DNA from: Nilaparvata lugens
Taxonomy: Eukaryota; Arthropoda; Insecta; Hemiptera; Delphacidae
Length of the DNA: 64,000 bases
Assembly: GCF_014356525.2 (NCBI RefSeq)
Contig: NC_052507.1
Location: 52,510,463 to 52,574,462, forward strand
Reading direction: 5' to 3'
Position 1 is the stretch's first letter; every line of letters starts with the position of its first letter. Made by a program: the position numbers and the translations under genes. The notes under the pieces were generated by a model. It was not told the DNA's origin. It did no database searches and saw only the letters and a list, made by a program, of their open reading frames with translations. This document shows, one piece after another, positions 11,472 through 21,800 of the stretch.

Positions 11472-12154
11472 ATATTCATCCATTTTCTTCATCATATTCA
11501 ACTATCAATTTCGAGTCAGCAGTCAATTTCAACTGGTCAGTGATCAACTTTCAACTGGTCAAGCAGTCAACAGCTGGGTCAACAGAATTTTTCAGTTGAG
11601 TAGAGCCAGAATGATGATCATTAATAACATTAGAACTAACCTACAAAATAGATAACGCAAATTGACCACCTTCTCTGATCTGAGCCTATAAATATATTAG
11701 TTTTTTTATAAATACAGTGAAGCTGCATTAACACCGGAGTTAATAACACAAGTCATTAACAAAAAGTTATTAACTTGACTGAATCGTCAAAAATTTCTCT
11801 TGACAAAAGTTAATAACTCCTGTTTCTAACAGAAAATTCCTTGTTATTAACAAGATCTTGATATCAATATAATTTACTTCATCCATATGATTTCATTTAA
11901 CGAGACTATTCATTTGATATAACAGCCGGAATAAAAAGCAAAAAATTGTCTTCAAATTTGAATTGAAACATGTGTGTGATCATTAATATAATGATCTTCA
12001 TCTGATCTAATGTAAATAAATTATAATGCGTTTACACCAGAGTTTGAAACAAAAGTTTTTGCCACACTGCACAGAAAGCAGCTGTTTTCCAGTCCCTATA
12101 GTAGATCTGAAAGACATTGTTTGCAGACAACTCTCGTCTGACGTCAGAACAGGT
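11472..12154. other. Intergenic with weak repeat traces
   Basis: No gene seen. Phrases such as GCATTAACACCGGAGTTAA (about 11726) and GCGTTTACACCAGAGTTTG (about 12028) resemble the termini of the MITE at 29975-30357, so the stretch probably contains an old member of that family. Near 11522-11560, CAACTTTCAACTGGTCA-like text is repeated twice. Confidence 0.4.
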
Positions 12155-12180
12155 CTCTTTCCGGCCTAGGCCGGAAAGAG
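12155..12180. repeat. Perfect 26-bp palindrome
   Basis: The sequence CTCTTTCCGGCCT and its exact reverse complement abut, centred on CCTAGG. Similar CCGGAAA/GGGCCG text flanks the related repeats at 34795-34835 and 43620-43740, so it is probably the abutting ends of a foldback family. Confidence 0.75.
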
Positions 12181-12189
12181 TACACTTTG

Positions 12190-12506
12190 CAGCCGCTAAC
12201 ATGGAACTAAGAAAGGTGATCAAAAAACAGCTGATCAAAAAACCTTTCATTATTTGTGTTCATTATTCAATAATTAAAACATTTATAATAATACCATCTT
12301 ATAGTCATTTGAAAGAATAAAAAAGTACCTATGAACTCAACCTCCCACATAATTGAACATCATCTTTTAGGTTATTTAGACAAATCAGAATAAAAAATAA
12401 AAATACTTGGACAATTTCCTGATATTCAGATTACCTCAGATTTGCTAGAGCTATCACCTTCCACTTCTGCATTCGGAAGTGCTTAGTAAACAACTATTCA
12501 TATATA

Positions 12507-12515
<9 letters not shown>
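12190..12515 (+). repeat. Dispersed repeat, inverted copy at 43795-44060
   Basis: This stretch matches the reverse complement of 43795-44060 over most of its length, including the phrases AAAACAGCTGATCAAAAAAC, TTTCCTGATATTCAGATTAC and CATTCGGAAGTGC. It is non-coding. Together with the palindrome at 12155 and the GGGCCG motifs at 43620-44400 it represents an undescribed long repeat family. Confidence 0.7.

Positions 12516-12556
<41 letters not shown>
12500..12556. repeat. AT dinucleotide microsatellite
   Basis: Nearly pure (AT)n with one phase slip. The sequence from here to 12909 has no coding signal; the GTTTTTGAACCGCCTTGACGAG text at about 12720 is an inverted match to 18715-18745. Confidence 0.9.
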
Positions 12557-12559
<3 letters not shown>

Positions 12560-13428
12560 TATGAGAACTTTTTTTATTATTTTACCTCTCCTATCACGTA
12601 TTGAATTATTTTACCATAATTAAGAATCACTCTGTATAAATTGGCCATTTTTCTGTGTATTTAAATATGGGATAAAATACACTGAAGGAGAAATTTTTTT
12701 TTCATCAAATTCCAGTTATGTTTTTGAACCGCCTTGACGAGCTGAGATGAATGAGCTGTAGTACGAGGCGATCTGATCATTCTGTCAAAAGTTATGAGTG
12801 TTTAAAGTTTTGATCCTTCACGTATCCTATGACGTACCTCCTCACTAGGAAATACTGAAATTGAATGTTTCTAACGGGTGATTCGCATAGAAAATAACCC
12901 TCGTGAGATGATTTCAGCCAGAATAGAATAGAATAAAATAGAAATGATGCTTTAATCTTCAAATTTGCAACATACAATGAATGAGAAAACACACATTTAT
13001 ACGGCTTGATTAAACAATCGTCAGCCGGAAAGTCGGTAAAACCCAATAATACTATTATTACATAAACCAAAGCCATGCAGAATGTTCTTTTAAATAGTGA
13101 AACAAAAACAGAAAAAACAACCTTAGAAACAAAATAAATCAATAATGTTGAATTCAATAAAGTGAATATTCCATAAATTAGTTTTAATAGTAACCTACAT
13201 TCCAAACAAAATCCATTAATTATATAAAAAGAAAGCTATACTTTTTATATTATGATAATAACTGTCAGCAGTTGGGAAATCATAACATAGAATTAATATT
13301 CCCTTTCATTTCGTCTTCCTATGATGTCCTCCTGAGAATATTCGAATAACCTATATTGTATTATATTATAACACGATACTTCTACCCAACTCAGATTCAA
13401 TAAATAAGTTTCAATTTATTATACTAAG

Positions 13429-16400
13429 TTACCAGTTAAACTCCTGTGTAAGTAATCGCCTATAACGCCAGGCATCTCTACAGTAGGAGGCCAACCCTAC
13501 CCAATCTCTTCCATTCATAGAAGAAACGAAATCATCCCTTGATAGCTCCCCAATTCCAAACCATTTTCTTCTCCATTCTCTTAAACAAGGACATCGAGCT
13601 ATGAAATGATAAATATCCTCAATTTCTTTCAGATTACACATGGAGCAATCATAATTCCCATCAGCAACCCATGGCTTGTAGTTTAAATGGATCAGTTCAC
13701 CCCTTGCTTTAAGTATCCACCTCATGACCCACATTTCATAATTATAATTTTTTATATAATTTTTGTCACCCAGTTCCAAATTGAGAGTTTTGTACCATGT
13801 GTGGAAACGCCCATCTTGAGCATCCCGCAAAAAAATTTCCCTATGCATCTTGTTCAAACCTGTGATTATTCTTTTTAATGAGTCATCCCAATTAACTTCG
13901 TACTCATAATTATATCAATATTAATACATATTATATTAATATTATATTAATCATATTTATACCAATTTGATTACTTAATTTCTTCCACTCTTTGAACCAG
14001 AAACATTTCTTTTGAATAACTTGTTGAGCCAGGAATTTAGGGAGCCTTTCATCTTTCATTTTCATAACTCTTAGAATATAATTGTAATGGAGTCTAAGGC
14101 AATATTCGAATAGAGGTGTTAGTTGAGTTTCAATAAACAACATATAATTCGGTGTATTTATTGGAAGTGCAAAAATCTTCTTGATGAAAAGGCGCTGCAA
14201 CTTTTGTACACTATCATATTGTTTAAAACCCCACACCTGTGCTCCGTAACACAAGATCGCCCTTGCACAAGCTTTGAACAACTTACATTTTGCTGAAAAA
14301 TCTACACTACTACTATTTAAAATACCTTTCCATGCCACATTCAATGCTAATTTTGCCTTGTCTAATTTATCACTCACTTGAGCTTCAAAATTCAAGGTTG
14401 GAGTTAGAACTACCCCCAGATATTTATACCTGTTGACACACTCTATCTGCTCATTTTTATATGTCCATTTCTCGCTCCTAGCCATTTTTCCCCCGTTCCT
14501 AAAAACCATTACTTTTGACTTATCTAAATTAACTCTTAAATTCCACCTTTCACAGTAACGCTCTAAATTGTTTATCATGTACTGGAGTCCCACTGGCGAG
14601 TCCGAAATCAAAGCTATGTCATCGGCATACAATAAAACCCTAATCCTCTTACCACCTATTATTAATCCTCCCCCTAATTCATCATGTAAGTCATTCATAA
14701 ATAGGGAAAAAAGCAACGGGCTCAACAAACAACCTTGCCTCAAGCCTGAGTTCGTTTCAAAACGTTGGGAGAGACCCCCATTGGCAGTACACCATACACT
14801 AGAAGTTGTGCCTTCATTCAATGCCCTCAAAATATTCAATGTCCTTGTTGAGGGACCTAAAAGACTAAGCTTATAAAATAGTGCATTCCTATCAATTGAG
14901 TCGAACGCGGCAGAGTAATCCACAAAAAAGCAATATAGTTTACCCCTTTTTTCAGCCAGCCGCAGACTAATGATGGATGTTAGGGCGAATATATTATCAA
15001 TGGTCGAGTACCCCTTACGAAAGCCAGCCTGAAACTCGTTCAAGATTTTATCTTCCTCCACCCAGCAGTTGAGTCTATTAAGAATTAACCCTGCAAATAT
15101 TTTGAAAAATGTTGATAAAAAACTAATGCCTCTGGAATTAGCTACTACATCGTACTCACCCTTCTTGAAAAGGGGAAAAATTATTGACGACTTAAAGCTA
15201 TGTGGGACTCTACCTGATGTAAATATAGAATTGTAGACATTCAGCAATTTGTTTAGAAAGTTATCAGGTGCATTTTTATAATACTCGAATGGGATCTGAT
15301 CTTCACCAGGCGCTTTATTATTTTTTACTAATTTTAAAACTCTACTCAGCTCTTCCCTACTAAAATCTCTATCTAATCTGTTGTCAACTATGTAAGGTTC
15401 AGCATAGAAATGAGGTAAAGCTAACATTTCGGGATTCAAGAGGTGTTGGAAATAGTTTACCCAGTCTTGAGGAGTTATGGCGTTATTTACAATATTATTC
15501 CTTAATTTGAATTTATTCAGAGCTTGCCAAAAGTCCTTAGAGTTTTGTGCGGCAGAAATTGAATTTATTAGAGTCTTCTCATAGCTTTTACGTTTCTCGT
15601 AACATATTTTTTTAAATTTATTTCTCTCATATAAGTACAATTTTCTAGTGCAATCATTATTGATACGGCGATACAAATTCAAAAGAGATAAAACCTTGCT
15701 TCTGGCTTTCCAACACTCAATATCAAACCAAGCTTGCTTTCGTTCAAAACTAATTGAACTTTGACCGTTTCCTAGAGCAAGACCCACTTCTCGAATACAT
15801 TCTGTGAGAGTTTGGCTTGCCTGATCGACATCATCACTTAATACTACATTATTAACTCTACTAGCTATCTTATCTTTATATTTTTCTCCGATAACTTTAT
15901 TCCAAGCCAATTTCGGCAGTAACGGTAAACATTGATACTTATCAACTGTTTTCTTACCTACATTCAATACAACTTCGATAGGCAAATGGTCAGAAAAAGC
16001 CTGAGGAACTACTTTAAAATTACGGTAGCTACATAATTTAAATAATCTAAATTAATAGCTGCAATATCATTTACAGAATTGCCCATTGCTCCAACAAACG
16101 TCATTTCTCCTTCTAGATCGCCCTCCATCCTTCCATTTAATATAATAAATCCCAATTCTGTACACATATCTAAGTATCTACGCCCCCTACTGTTAACTAT
16201 AGTATCTTTTGAATTTCTTCCACTACTTAACCCACTATACACAGTCCGACCTACATAACTAGACATCTTCTGTTCTTTACCGATTCGAACGTTTTTATCT
16301 CCTATCACTAGAAATCCCTCATCTGAGTTTTGCAGCAATACATTGTTCATCTCTTGAAAATCTCTTTCCCAGTTATTACAGTTGATATATACAGGCAATA

Positions 16401-16720
16401 CATTTAGGAAAACAGAATTATCTAATTTTATAACAATTGCTTTCATATTATCAATATTTTTAAAATTCAACTTATCTCTGAAATCTGAGGTTTTATTAAT
16501 ACCTAGTAACATACCTCCACTAGCACGACCATACTGAGAGCTTTTTTGCGCATAACACCAGATCAGTTTAAAATCATTTAGATAATCACCTATACACTCT
16601 GCATCCTCCTCCATAATATGAGTTTCAGAAATAAAAATAATATCATAGTTTCTTAAAAAATCTCTAAAACCAAAATTTCTCACCTTCCCTTTTAGGCCAC
16701 ACACATTATAGTAGAGTAAC
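13429..16720 (-). pseudogene. ORF2 endonuclease, reverse transcriptase and CCHC of the LINE
   Basis: The endonuclease reading frame (from about 16720 to 16015) shows LLYYNVCGLKGKV, IIFISETHI, VIGDKNVRIG and, after a shift at about 16015-16030, QAFSDHLPIEV, i.e. the N, E, D and SDH catalytic landmarks. The 684-codon RT frame (15985-13931) contains FQAGFRKGYSTIDNI, FFVDYSAAFDSID, GLRQGCLLSPLLFSLF and LLYADDIALIS with intact catalytic aspartates. An AT-rich expansion at 13911-13960 breaks the frame before the C-terminal part (13857-13429), which has CSMCNLKEIEDIYHFIARC, a zinc knuckle. Two lesions therefore inactivate an otherwise complete ORF2. The frame is open into the end of ORF1 and lacks an early ATG. 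Confidence 0.9.
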
Positions 16721-16802
16721 TTTAGGCGATCATCTCTCTCTCTCTCACGGTCGATGACTGTTCGTTCACTTCGTGAATAATCTGTCGAGTAGTGGGAATT
16801 CC

Positions 16803-17607
16803 CTAGTTGACAGCTTCCTCCATAAGACTCGATAGATAACTGCTCAAATCAACATGTAGCATTGCTTTCAGCTTCTCCATGCCGTCCTCCTTACCGGCCA
16901 TCAACCTCATATCCGATGACCAATAGAAGTGAATTCCCTGAATTTTTAAGAAGTCGAAGCCAAGGTGTGTATCAACGTCCGGGACTAACTTGGATAGTTC
17001 TTTTTTCAATGCCAAAAGTTTTCCTCTTTTGAACCTCACTTCACGAGCGTAGTCTCGGTGGACGACCATATTAGTGTTTTTTAATTTCTTCACATTATCA
17101 AAAATTTTATTAATGTCTTCATCTTTTGGGAGGTGCGCAATTACAGTTTTATTGTCTTTCCCCAGGAAATGAGCACGATTCACTAATATCTCATCACGTA
17201 TTCCCAATACCTCAGAACAAAGTTTTTTAACTTTAGCTACGCAGTTTTCACCCTGTACACTATGTATATTCTTGAAAATTAGATTATTTCTGCGAGAGCG
17301 ATTTTCTAAATCGATTAGTCTTTGTTCACTTTTTTTCACTTAATTTTTCTAAGTTCATAATTTTTTCTCTAAGACGTGAATTCTCATCCTCTAAAGCACT
17401 GACTCTGTCCGGAAGTATTTTTATATCGTCTTTCGTTGCCACGTTAGATAACTCATTATCCAGAATTTCACTGAACGAAGCCATTAATTGATCCAAAGAC
17501 ATTTCCCCTATCTTCCCTGCCATTGCTTCACTATTGGACTTCTTCACTATACTTTTTCCACCCGGTGATTCTCTAAGCCGCTTTTTATTCGAAGAATCGG
17601 AAACATT
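16803..17607 (-). pseudogene. ORF1 protein of the LINE: coiled coil plus RRM-like domain
   Basis: The likely start is the ATG at 17607 (MNVSDSSNKKRLRES), rather than a more upstream one at 17664, because the upstream residues form an implausible hydrophobic run. The N-terminal part has a nuclear-signal-like KKRLRES, then a coiled coil (VSALEDENSRLREKIMNLEK). After a frame change the sequence reads LIDLENRSRRNNLIFKNI, the hallmark entry to the RRM-like domain of L1-type ORF1 proteins, followed by VNRAHFLGK. The frame change falls in a run of seven A (17330-17336); one extra A would make the ORF continuous. In active relatives the protein trimerises, coats element RNA and acts as a chaperone. 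Confidence 0.8.
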
Positions 17608-17762
17608 CATTAGCAAAAAGAATAGAACAAACTTCACGAACAAACAATACTTTTCACAGTACACAGTATTAAAAGCGAATACTATCTTTCCGATAACGGA
17701 GCACTGCAGAAACGTCTGCCTTCTACCGTCTCAACTCCGACTCTCTGATTTCAGCCAGAATA

Positions 17763-18049
17763 TGTATGTTTTCTTAGGAAGGCCTTGAAAAGGTATTATA
17801 ATGAAAAATTTGTATTTTGGCTGTAGGACATGATTTTCTATTTTTGGGTGTATTCCCCCTCCCACCACTATTAAATTCGAAGATTCCTAAGGAATCGTGT
17901 TCAGAAATAATTATTGTTTTTTGACGTGATGCGTGGTTCTTTATCCATACTAGAGAAATATCTAAGTTGTATGGGGTAGAAGTGGTAGGTTTGCATAATT
18001 TTTAAAACACCTTAAAAATACCCCTTTTCTGAAAATTCGTAGCTCCGGA
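17763..18049. other. Intergenic, nothing recognised
   Basis: Flanking DNA of the LINE insertion, which joins 12909 on the other side once the element is removed. No coding or repeat signal is obvious. Confidence 0.4.
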
Positions 18050-18490
18050 ACCAAAAAATCTGGTGTGGCGCACTCACACAATATTACTTGCCATTATGAA
18101 AATTGATCACCTGACGCTAGTGTTCACGGGCATCTCAAGTCTACTATTCAAAGATCTGAGCCAGCTGGTGACAGGACAATAACGCTGGAGACACACGAGG
18201 TCTGCTATCTCTTCATAGTGGATAATTTAATAGAATCAACAGTTTGCAATCGAATAATCACGTTTTATCGAATTTCGAGCTTATTTTCAAATTTAGGTGA
18301 AAATGTTACTGAACATTACTTGTAGATATTTTCATGCCCGATCTATTCCACTTGAATTATTTTGTTTGAATTGTATCTGAAGCCTGATAATTGGAAATAT
18401 AAAATCCAACTTTGCATAGATGGAGCGGAGCTCCTGAAATTTCTACAGATATGGGACTTGTGGCAGTTGATAGAGCTTATCAATGACTAC
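18050..18490 (+). repeat. Dispersed repeat, second copy at 37765-38245
   Basis: Starts with ATCTGGTGTGGCGCACTCAC and includes GAGCCAGCTGGTGACAGGAC and GCATAGATGGAGCGGAGCTC. The copy at 37765-38245 matches in the same orientation over more than 400 bp with small indels. Neither is coding. The 18600-18830 stretch that follows has an inverted match near 12720. Confidence 0.85.
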
Positions 18491-18884
18491 AGTATTTTAG
18501 GTATGAATTTGATCAACATTATTGGAGCCGTTTTTGCGAAAATCGCGAAAAACCCTGTTTTTGACAACATTTTTGCAATTTCAGCCGCCATCTTGAATTG
18601 CATTTGATCGAAATTGTTCGGGAAAAATTCTTTCGGGGCTGTTTCCTGAAAAACGACCATTTGACTGGACTAAATGATCGGTCTCATTTTATCAGCCTAC
18701 ACCACAGCTCATTCTTCTTGGCTCATCAAGGCGGTTCAAAATCATGCAACATAAGTCAAATTTGGTCGAAAAATGGAAAATTCATTCTTGAGTACAATTT
18801 AACTAGGTAGTAGTTTAATCCACAAGAAATTACCAATTCCTATAAAATCAAAATTGATTTATTCTTAAAATTCTACCAACTGTT

Positions 18885-21800
18885 TTTCAATGTTTTTTTC
18901 GATTTTTTCCGATGTTTTTCAATGTTTTCCAATGTTTTTCAATGTTTATCAATGTTTTTTCAGTGTTTTTCAATGTTTTTTCAGTGTTTTTCAATGTTTT
19001 TCAATGTTTTTTTCAATGTTTTTCAATGTTTTCCAATGTTTTTTCGATGTTTCTCGATGTTTTTCAATTTTTTTCAATGATTTTCGATGTTTTTCAATGT
19101 TTTTTCAATGTTTCTCAATGTTTTTCAATGTTTTCCAATGTTTTTCCGATGTTTTTCAATGTTCTTCAATGTTTTTTCAGTGTTTTTCAATGTTTTTTCA
19201 TGTTTCTCGATGTTTTTCAATGTTTTCCAATGTTTTTCGATGTTTTTCCAGTGTTTTCCAATGTTTTTCGATTTTTTTCAATATTTTTCTATGTTTCTCA
19301 ATGTTTTTCAATATTTTTTCAATGTTTTTTTATGTTTTTCCAGTGTTTTTCAATGTTTTTCCGATGTTTCTCGATGTTTTTCAATGTTTTTTAATGTTTT
19401 TTCAGTGTTTTTCAATGTTTTTCGAAGTTTTTCAATGTTTTCCAATGTTTTTCCGATGATTCTCGATGTTTTTCAATGTTTTTCCGATGTTTCTCATTCT
19501 TTTTCAATGTTTTTTCAGTGTTTTCCAAAGTTTTTCAATGTTTCCCAATGTTTTTTCGATGTTTCTCGATGTTTTCCAATGTTTTTTCAATTTTTATCAA
19601 GTGGTTTTCAATTATTTTTTCAGTGTTTTACAATGTTTTTTCAGTGTTTTTCAATGTTTTTTCAGTGTTTTTCAATGTTTTTTAATGTTTTTCAATGTTT
19701 TTCAATGTTCTTCGATGTTTTTTTCAATGTTTTTCAATGTTTTTCGATGTTTTTTCTATGTTTCTCGATGTTTTTCAATGTTTTCCAATGTTTTTTCAGT
19801 GTTTTTCAATGTTTTTTCAGTGTTTTTCAATGTTTTTTGATGTTTTTTAAGTGTTTTCCAATGTTTTTTCGATGTTATTTTTCAATGTTTTTCAATGTTA
19901 TTCAATGTTTTTTTAGTGTTTTTCAATGTTTTTCGATGTTTTTCAATGTTTTTCAATGTTTTTCAATGTTTTTCGATGTTTTTCAATGTTTTTTCAATGT
20001 TTTTTTATGTTTTTCAATGTTTTCCAATGTTTTTTAATGTTTTTTCAGTGTTTTTCGATGTTTTTCAATGTTTTTTCATGTTTCTCGATATTTTTCAATG
20101 TTTTCCAATGTTTTTCAATGTTTATCCAGTATTTTTCAATGTTTTTTCAGTGTTTTTCAATGTTTTTTCGATTTTTCTCGATGTTTTCCAATGTTTTTTA
20201 ATGTTTTTCAATGTTTATTCAGTGTTTTTCAATGTTTTTCGATGTTTTTCAATGTTTTTTCAGTGTTTTTCAATGTTTTTTTCCGTGTTTTCCAAAGTTT
20301 TTTAATGTTTTTCAATGTTTTTCCGATGTTTCTCGATGTTTTTCCAGTGTTTTTCGATTTATTTCAATGTTTTTTCCATGTTTCTCGATGTTTTTCAATG
20401 TTTTTCAATGTTTATCCAGTGTTTTTAAAATTTTTTTCAGTGTTTTTCAATGTTTTTCGATGTTTTTTCTGTGCTTTTCAAGTTTTTTCGGTGTTTTTCA
20501 ATGTTTTTCGATGTTTTCAATGTTTTCCAATGTTTTTCCGATGTTTCTCGTTCTTTTTCAATGTTTTTTCAGTGTTTTCCAAAGTTTTTCAATGTTTTCC
20601 AATGTTTTTCCGATGTTTTTCCAGTGTTTTTCGATGTTTATCAATGTTTTTTCAATGTTTCTCGATGTTTTTCAATGTTTTTTTAATGTAATTCGATGTT
20701 TTTCAATGTTTCCCAATGTTTTTTCGATGTTTCTCGATGTTTTCCAATGTTTTTCAATTTTTATCCAGTGTTTTTCAATAATTTTTTCAGTGTTTTTCAA
20801 TGTTTTTTTAGTGTTTTTCATTGTTTTTTGATGATTTTCAATGTTTTTCATTGTTTTTCCGTGTTTTTCAATGTTTCTCGATATTTTTCAATGTTTTTTC
20901 AATGTTTCTTGATGTTTTCCAATGTTTTTTCGATGTTTCTCGATGTTTTCCAATGTTTTTCAATGTTTTTTCAGTGTTTTTCATTTTTTTTCGATGTTTT
21001 TCAATGTTTGTTTTTTCATGTTTCTAGATGTTTTTCAATGTTTTTCCAATGTTTCTTAATGTTTTTTGATGTTTTTCAATGTTTCCCGATGTTTCTCGAT
21101 GTTTTCCAATGTTTTTCAATATTTATCCAGTGTTTTCCAATGTTTTTTCAGTGTTTTTTCAATTTTTTTTCAATGTTTTTCAATGTTTTCCAATGTTTTT
21201 TAGATGTTTCTCAATGTTTTTCAATGTTTTTTCAGTGTTTTTCAATGTTTTTTTCCGTGTTTTCCAAAGTTTTTTAATGTTTTTCAATGTTTTTCAATGT
21301 TTTTCCGATGTTTCTCGATGTTTTTCCAGTGTTTTTCTATTTATTTCAATGTTTTTTCCATGTTTCTCGATGTTTTTCAATGTTTTTCAATGTTTATCCA
21401 GTGTTTTTAAAATTTTTTTCAGTGTTTTTCAATGTTTTTCGATGTTTTTTCAATGTTTTTCAGTGTTTTTACAGTGTTTTTCAATGTTTTTTGATGTTTT
21501 TCGATGTTTTTCAATGTTTTTTCAGTGTTTTCCAAAGTTTTTCATTGTTTCCAATGTTTTTCCGATGTTTCTCGATGTTTTTCCAGTGTTTTTCGATGTT
21601 TTTCAATGTTTTTTCCATGTTTCTCGATGTTTTTTAATGTTTTTCGATGTTTTTCAATGTTTCCAATGTTTTTCGATGTTTCTCGATGTTTTCAATGTTT
21701 TTCAATGTTTTTCAATGTTTATCCAGTGTTTTTCAATGTTTTTTCAGTGTTTTTCAATGTTTTTTCAGTGTTTATCAATAATTTTCTATGTTTTTTCAGT

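Larger units (their letters stand above)
12926..17746 (-). mobile_element. Near-intact two-ORF LINE with target duplication
   Basis: A 4.8-kb minus-strand LINE with a short 5' leader (about 17608-17746), ORF1, ORF2, a long 3' region and a (TATTC)n-type tail at 12921-12945. It is bounded by an exact 16-bp direct repeat, GATTTCAGCCAGAATA, at 12910-12925 and 17747-17762. This is read as the target-site duplication of a full-length insertion. Only a few lesions interrupt its ORFs, so it is much younger than the other LINE copies here. The C-terminal CCHC motif, L1-like ORF1 and GDxNxRIG endonuclease motif do not let me assign a clade with confidence; RTE-, Kiri- or CR1-related groups are possible. 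Confidence 0.9.

Noticed and set aside
7500..11600. Head-to-tail telomeric Jockey array (as with HeT-A/TART)
   Set aside because: A second 5'-like phrase near 11490 (TTCATCATATTCAACTATCA) is too short and diverged, and no telomeric context is present.
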